A stretch of 9,789 bases of DNA from Clostridiales bacterium (lineage in GTDB: Bacteria; Bacillota; Clostridia; Christensenellales; Borkfalkiaceae): assembly GCA_015069525.1 (NCBI GenBank), contig SVIK01000054.1, positions 1-9,789 on the forward strand, given 5' to 3'. Within the stretch, counting starts at the first letter, position 1; the number at the start of each line of letters is the position of its first letter. Positions 6,601-9,789 of this stretch are shown here, piece after piece. Position numbers and translations under genes: made by a program. Under the pieces are notes generated by a model, which was given only the letters and a program-made list of their open reading frames with translations, was not told the DNA's origin and made no database searches.

Positions 6601-7150
6601 CGCGGTGGGTGCAGGCGATTACGTTATGTTCGATTCCTGGACGATGCCCGACCCGTCGAGCATTTGGGCTACGTTGTTAGAAGACAACGGCTACGACGAA
6701 GACGCAGACGACAGCGAAAACCAATTCAAAGGCGTCTTCTCCTTCTTCGACAGCGCGAAATACCTTCGCTACGACGAAACGATTGACGAAAATAAAGTAG
6801 GCAACGCTTACGACAAGACGTACAACGCAACTTCGCAAACGGAAACGTTGATGTACCTCAAAAACGGCAACGTTATCTTTGCTGATTATTCGCCTTTGGA
6901 AACGGCTGTTTCCCAAAACACGCCTGAAAACGAAACGCCTGAGGACGACGAGCACGACCACGAAGAAAACGAAACGAACGGCTGGTTGCTTGCAAGCTCG
7001 ATTGCGATTGCCGGCGTTTTGGTACTCACCGTAATGAGCTTGATTATCCGCAAAGTAGTTTCCGTTCGTCGCAAGAAACGTGGATACGTTCCTACGGAAA
7101 AGAAAGCGAAAAAACAAAAAAAGGATAAAAAATCCAAAAAAACGAAATAA
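3674..7150 (+). CDS. Large modular cell-surface protein: lipoprotein-type signal, three jelly-roll-like modules, C-terminal membrane anchor
   Basis: The product has 1158 residues and I do not recognise a named family. The start is ATG 3674, with AAGGTGG at 3662-3668 five bases upstream; a GTG three codons earlier lies inside that binding site and is unlikely. Residues 1-31 are a signal peptide (basic, then hydrophobic) ending FSA before Cys32, which fits the lipobox. A Ser/Thr/Asp/Glu-rich stretch follows. Three beta-rich modules then share a pattern: a leading hydrophobic strand (207-214, 491-500, 737-746), a strand with VKTS/VKVS (243-250, 523-530, 766-773), a Gly-Trp or Glu-Trp strand (300-307, 571-580, 943-952) and a closing aromatic strand (342-351, 614-625, 983-991). 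This resembles galactose-binding-like or carbohydrate-binding jelly rolls. Residues 1083-1101 are acidic, about 1103-1125 form a membrane helix, and the last 30 or so are Lys-rich. There is no LPXTG motif and no catalytic motif I can identify. A sugar-binding or envelope role is inference. Confidence 0.85.
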   Translation: MKVNEKNRKKKFLALLLSMLMATSMTVAFSACDDEAETDNSTNTETEKKEDDEEVVLDKSELITNSLFSKNAYDASKPIITSVTGWTRARNSTSSGTASESDAASGIIDVDEEKWNDLTTSGIDVAPDTLTEDQAKEKWASMTTKDKLEYYKAWKADDANDDKKITDLSFYESFNIDVDDLPFVEGEGDALQAIANPKAHPDATDTRVLMIHNEVDREWSLGTAQKFTSTSTVTVKAGETAKFSVWVKTSNLVGSSANNKPDTTAHNKGAYIRINHSVGGKSLDPLEIKNINTESVTENNGWVKYEFALRGSVMASSTFSMVLGLGQSGGTNKEEYVNGYAFFDDVTCEIVKSDEAVLTDYEEFTLASTATEKVQSAKNVGKKFALNFEDIGSTNNDNIVKDWDLTGWTISATTEKNPSGQIYSTVSGVAGAIPVPNLNGYIDTPFDVTKVVDKLKDLETLKLSNGTDDNTTAQAVYQNYFADDDFLSDKNALLLLSKNGAAYKAEKEITIAGKADGVSYSAISFFVKTSEMKNFTGASVNFKPNKDDYASSQEIAKIDTTTVVEEDSDNDGWQQIFFFFENKTEAEQKAKITLSFGLTSGLIESDKTSFYEGFVAFADFKSYELEKAEFDCVSAGTYTKIVKFEIPEKETQVDSGFDTAGSLKSSSIEDGFANAKNYTGVYSDSAFIGGGDSLKANSLQTAGLLNKQYAKDNYKNIATGVDFSDWDNLIGEDATQPLVIYSEQAGMSYGFIGTSTTISANAYKAISLRVKVSANAKANIYLVDMGDENYNQTLSIGRNVTYWYDKDGNVCAEDPTDSKNFNSKTDVAFKLQSNGLYKVNPNWEGATNVDKNAYFANLSAYTVNEDGNLALGDLATDYAYSDNWKHDGNDRIAFYDYNETEKWAYAYSNKSVKVFDFSTTPLAPRYTENESKALHFEVSDTKGEWQIVTFYVHAGESAKNYRLEVWNGARDNKADNAVGAGDYVMFDSWTMPDPSSIWATLLEDNGYDEDADDSENQFKGVFSFFDSAKYLRYDETIDENKVGNAYDKTYNATSQTETLMYLKNGNVIFADYSPLETAVSQNTPENETPEDDEHDHEENETNGWLLASSIAIAGVLVLTVMSLIIRKVVSVRRKKRGYVPTEKKAKKQKKDKKSKKTK

Positions 7151-7164
7151 TGCGTAAGCAGTAA

Positions 7165-7202
7165 AAAAATAGAGCCTTGCCGTTGCGCAAGGCTCTATTT
7201 TT
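7165..7202. terminator. Bidirectional intrinsic terminator between convergent genes
   Basis: AGAGCCTTGC (7171-7180) pairs perfectly with GCAAGGCTCT (7187-7196) around a six-base loop. The stem is flanked by an A-run on the left and a T-run on the right, which extend the symmetry. It can therefore stop transcription of the large plus-strand gene and of the minus-strand serS-exonuclease-rsmF block. It fills most of the 65-base gap between their stop codons. Confidence 0.9.
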
Positions 7203-7215
7203 ATACATTATTATA

Positions 7216-8514
7216 TTATATACGTCTTAATCCTTTGGGAAGGTGATTTTTGATAACGCCGTTGACGGCTTTGCCCCAGCCTATCGGGTATCCTTCTACA
7301 CAGACCAAGCACCAGCCGTTTTCCGTTTCTGCCTCCACCGTTTCGCCGTGCAAATATTTATCCACGCGGGTATCCGTTGAAGAAAACTCCACTACGTTTT
7401 TACACTCCTCTTTTTTAAGGCACATCGCAAGGGAGTGGTTCGGTTCGAACCGTCCGTTTTTCACCTCGCCCAAGCGCACGCCCACGCGCAACGTTTGCAA
7501 GCCTTTCCAATCGAATACGTTATCGGGCAAAGCGTACAGCACGCCGTTTACCTCGTGCAAATTCTTTGCAAAAGCCGTATGAAACAGCGTTTTCTCAAAC
7601 GCCTTATACGCTTCCAAAGCTACCTTTCCCGCCGTTGCTTTCACCGTCTTTAACGGCGTTAAGCTTTCGCCGTCCACCTTTTCAAATAAGGCGACGAAAT
7701 GCCCCTCGCCCTTTACCCTATGCGGGTATAATTTCTCCGTCTTAATAAGACGCATATTCGGGTGTGTGGACAAATACGCCTCCACCTGCCCCTCGTCTTC
7801 CTCGACGGCAAACGTACAAGTGGAATAGACAAGCCGTCCCCCCACCTTTAACATCTTCGTCGCTTCCTCTAAAATATACCTTTGCCGTTTGGCGCAAAGG
7901 GCGACGTTTTCCTCGCTCCATTCCCCAAGCGCTTCTTCTGCGTTCTTGCGGAACATACCCTCGCCTGAGCAAGGCGCATCAACGAGTATTTTATCAAAAT
8001 ACCCCACGAACCGCTCGCTTAAACGTTCGGGCAGTTCGCTCGTCACCACGGCGTTCTTTATCCCCATACGCTCTACGTTTTGCGAAAGTATTTTTGCGCG
8101 GGAAGATACGGGCTCGTTCAAAAGGATAATCCCCTCGCCGTTCATGCGCGAGGCAAGTTGCGTGCCCTTTCCCCCAGGGGCGGAGCATAAATCGAGCACT
8201 CTCTCCCCCGCTTGCACTTCTAAAAGAGGAGAAGCGGACATAGCGGACGGCTCTTGCGAATAAAACAAGCCTGCCGAGTGGAAGGGACTGCTTCCAAGCT
8301 TTTCTTCCTGCGTATAAAAACCGTTTTCTTCCCAAGCCACCGTTTCCTCTAAAAAGGGCAAAAGCGGGCGTATTTTCGCGGGTTCGCCTTTCAGCGGATT
8401 GATACGCACGCCCTTATACGGTTTTTCGTTATACACGGCAAAAAACGCTTCCCATTCGTTTTCGGGAAGCTGTTTTTGCATATTTCGTATAAATTCTTGG
8501 GGTAAATTCTTCAT
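7216..8514 (-). CDS. RsmF-type 16S rRNA cytosine-5 methyltransferase (NOL1/NOP2/Sun family)
   Basis: The product has 432 residues from ATG 8514. The frame stays open upstream to 8610, but the conserved family start (LPQEFIRNMQ, then YKGVRINPLK) begins at this ATG, which follows the exonuclease stop after one base. Motifs: SAM-binding DLCSAPGGKG (108-117), NEP (acidic ribose-binding position), VDAPCSGEGMFRK with Cys182, and YSTCTF with the catalytic Cys233. The C-terminal third, ending with WCLVCVEGYPIGWGK and KNHLPKGLR, matches the RsmF-type RNA-binding extension, which argues for RsmF rather than RsmB, whose extra NusB-like domain is N-terminal. It methylates cytosine in rRNA with S-adenosylmethionine; E. 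coli RsmF targets C1407 of 16S rRNA, but the exact site here is not deducible. The ribosome binding site is weak, so translational coupling is likely. Confidence 0.9.
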   Translation of the reverse strand: MKNLPQEFIRNMQKQLPENEWEAFFAVYNEKPYKGVRINPLKGEPAKIRPLLPFLEETVAWEENGFYTQEEKLGSSPFHSAGLFYSQEPSAMSASPLLEVQAGERVLDLCSAPGGKGTQLASRMNGEGIILLNEPVSSRAKILSQNVERMGIKNAVVTSELPERLSERFVGYFDKILVDAPCSGEGMFRKNAEEALGEWSEENVALCAKRQRYILEEATKMLKVGGRLVYSTCTFAVEEDEGQVEAYLSTHPNMRLIKTEKLYPHRVKGEGHFVALFEKVDGESLTPLKTVKATAGKVALEAYKAFEKTLFHTAFAKNLHEVNGVLYALPDNVFDWKGLQTLRVGVRLGEVKNGRFEPNHSLAMCLKKEECKNVVEFSSTDTRVDKYLHGETVEAETENGWCLVCVEGYPIGWGKAVNGVIKNHLPKGLRRI

Positions 8515-8515
8515 A

Positions 8516-9472
8516 TTATATATCCAAATATTTTGCGTATTGTTCAGGGGTAAAAACGGGAGTCGCCTTATCCGCCACCGATTTTTTCCGTTGACAATCT
8601 TCCGTTTCAAAACACACGTACAAATCGCACTCCTCCGCGCGATAGGTTATCCGTCCCGCCTGCGCGAAAGTCGCTTTTAAGAGCTTTTCCGCAAGCGACG
8701 TTTGCAGTTCGAGTGCGTGAGAAAAACAAACCGTTTTATCCTTTAATTTCCCGTCCTTAGCGCGTTTGCGTTTTTCCTTGTCCGCAAAGATATGGAATTG
8801 CGCACGGGCACGTTCTCTCTCCTCTTTTGCCCTTTCCCTTTCCGCCTTGTACGCTTGGAACGCGCGCGAAGTGGTTTGCACAATTTCGTAATCCTTTATC
8901 TCCCCCGCCGTTATGGCATACTTTTCCAAAAGCTGGATAAGCGTAAGACTTTCCGCCCTACAAAGAGCGCACGCCACCTTCATCGTCGCGTAAGCGTCGT
9001 CCACCGCGCGGTGCGGGGTGAATTCCACGCCCAAACGCTCGGCAATAATTCCCAAGCCGTATTGACGGGAAAAATCCGCAATTACGTTCATATACAAGAA
9101 CTGCGTATCGACGAAGCGAAAGGAAAAAGAGGGCAATGAAAAGCGCTTGCTTTCCAAATTGAGGTACTTTACGTCGTTTTGTACGGCGTGCCCTATCACG
9201 AGCGTATCGCTATCTTGTAGCAACGCGTAAATATCGTTTGCCTGTTCCTTAAACGTCGGATATTTCTTAAAATCCTCGTACTTGTAAGGAAGTACGATAC
9301 CCTGCTCCCCCTTTCTGTCGGTGAGATGAAAGCCTCCCTGCGGATTGATGAGAATATCTTTCTTTTCGAGAATATTGAATTGTTCGTCCGTAAGACAATA
9401 TCCAAACGCGCAAATTTTCGCTACGTTTTTGAAAACGCCTGCGCATTCGATATCGAAAAATAAATATTTCAT
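8516..9472 (-). CDS. DEDD-family 3'-5' exonuclease with probable C-terminal BRCT-like domain
   Basis: The product has 318 residues. The N-terminal domain (about 1-175) is a DnaQ-type exonuclease: motif I FDIE with Asp7 and Glu9, motif II GHAVQND with Asp100, and motif III HRAVDDA with His154 and Asp159, giving a complete DEDDh active site. A highly charged, probably helical linker rich in Glu, Arg and Lys follows (about 203-245). The last 75 residues, from LKDKTVCFSHAL through a variable middle to TPVFTPEQYAKYL, have the length and pattern of a BRCT domain (the usual opening is GKTVCFTG), though weakly. Such proteins degrade single-stranded or mismatched 3' ends in DNA repair or proofreading; no polymerase domain is attached. 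It lies 54 bases after serS and one base before rsmF. No strong ribosome binding site is visible at ATG 9472. Confidence 0.85.
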   Translation of the reverse strand: MKYLFFDIECAGVFKNVAKICAFGYCLTDEQFNILEKKDILINPQGGFHLTDRKGEQGIVLPYKYEDFKKYPTFKEQANDIYALLQDSDTLVIGHAVQNDVKYLNLESKRFSLPSFSFRFVDTQFLYMNVIADFSRQYGLGIIAERLGVEFTPHRAVDDAYATMKVACALCRAESLTLIQLLEKYAITAGEIKDYEIVQTTSRAFQAYKAERERAKEERERARAQFHIFADKEKRKRAKDGKLKDKTVCFSHALELQTSLAEKLLKATFAQAGRITYRAEECDLYVCFETEDCQRKKSVADKATPVFTPEQYAKYLDI

Positions 9473-9490
9473 ATCCGTTTACAGTATTTA

Positions 9491-9510
9491 GGAACGGCAA
9501 AAACCGTTCC
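9491..9510 (-). terminator. Hairpin between serS and the exonuclease gene
   Basis: GGAACGG (9491-9497) and CCGTTCC (9504-9510) form a perfect 7-bp stem with a six-base loop, 17 bases past the serS stop. No T-run follows on the minus strand, only TAAATACTG, so it is at best a weak terminator. It may be a processing or mRNA-stabilising structure within a common transcript. Confidence 0.4.
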
Positions 9511-9526
9511 CAATCTTTCTATTCTT

Positions 9527-9789
9527 TTATTTCGTAGGGTTGATAATGCTCTTTCCGCCCATGTACGGACGAAGCGCCTTAGGAATCGTCACGCTTCCGT
9601 CTGCCTGCAAATGGTTTTCCACAAATGCAATCAACATACGGGGAGGCGCAACAACCGTGTTGTTAAGCGTGTGCGCAAGCTTCACTTTGCCGTCGCTATC
9701 CTTATAACGGATAGCCAAACGACGGGCTTGGGCGTCCGTTAAGTTGGAACAAGAACCCACCTCAAAATACTTTTGTTGTCTAGGGCTCC
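9527..9789 (-). CDS. serS: Seryl-tRNA synthetase, C-terminal part (runs off right edge)
   Basis: About 87 C-terminal residues are present, ending at TAA 9529-9527. They include EVGSCSNLTDAQARR, matching the SerRS EVSSxSNxxDFQARR region, then the class II motif 3 neighbourhood HTLNNTVVAPPRMLIAFVEN, and the closing QADGSVTIPKALRPYMGG. Seryl-tRNA synthetase charges tRNA-Ser with serine in the cytosol using ATP. DFQARR reads DAQARR here, and the usual LNGSGLA reads LNNTVVA; both are modest deviations that do not by themselves suggest inactivation. The N-terminal coiled-coil arm and the promoter lie outside the window. It is the upstream member of the minus-strand block containing the exonuclease and rsmF. 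Confidence 0.93.
   Translation of the reverse strand, partial: SPRQQKYFEVGSCSNLTDAQARRLAIRYKDSDGKVKLAHTLNNTVVAPPRMLIAFVENHLQADGSVTIPKALRPYMGGKSIINPTK

Noticed and set aside
8515..8610. N-terminal extension of the RsmF-type gene up to 8610
   Set aside because: The extra 32 residues overlap the exonuclease coding region, have no family similarity, and the conserved N-terminus begins at ATG 8514.
1..9789. Defence island, prophage, transposon or CRISPR content
   Set aside because: No transposase, integrase, capsid, Cas or toxin-antitoxin genes, and no direct-repeat arrays or flanking inverted repeats, are visible. The exonuclease sits in a housekeeping block and is not by itself evidence of a defence system.

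Overview
The window looks like a chromosomal segment of a low-to-mid GC Firmicute, most likely an uncultured gut Clostridia lineage. The reasons are strong AGGAGG-type ribosome binding sites, sigma-A-like promoters, a maf-mreB gene order as in Bacillota, and a large extracytoplasmic protein of the type common in gut Clostridia. A Christensenellales-type organism is a guess from general style, not shown by a marker. I see no phage, insertion sequence, CRISPR array, tRNA or rRNA.

Left block (minus strand, 2417 down to 1): a Ppx/GppA exopolyphosphatase with a C-terminal HD-type region, then a Maf nucleotide pyrophosphatase, then the N-terminus of an MreB-family actin that runs off the left edge. 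ppx has a good promoter preceded by phased T-tracts. Between ppx and maf lie a perfect TATAAT that overlaps the ppx stop codon and an intrinsic-terminator-like hairpin only a few bases from the maf start. maf and mreB are tightly coupled.

Middle: two adjacent minus-strand genes (3447-3082 and 3068-2706) each encode a half-size TauE/SafE (TSUP) membrane protein and probably assemble as a heteromeric anion exporter. Divergent from them is the largest gene (3674-7150), for a 1158-residue cell-surface protein. It has a lipoprotein-type signal peptide, three divergent beta-rich modules resembling carbohydrate-binding jelly rolls, an acidic spacer, a C-terminal membrane helix and a very Lys-rich tail. 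It is the least understood gene here.

Right block (minus strand, 9789 down to 7216): the C-terminus of seryl-tRNA synthetase, a DEDD-family 3'-5' exonuclease with a probable C-terminal BRCT-like domain, and an RsmF-type rRNA cytosine-5 methyltransferase whose start lies one base after the exonuclease stop. A strong bidirectional terminator (7165-7202) separates this housekeeping block from the large surface-protein gene, which converges on it.

Most of the window is ordinary housekeeping. The items worth a second look are the large surface protein, the split TauE/SafE pair, the promoter/terminator arrangement before maf, and the exonuclease fusion.
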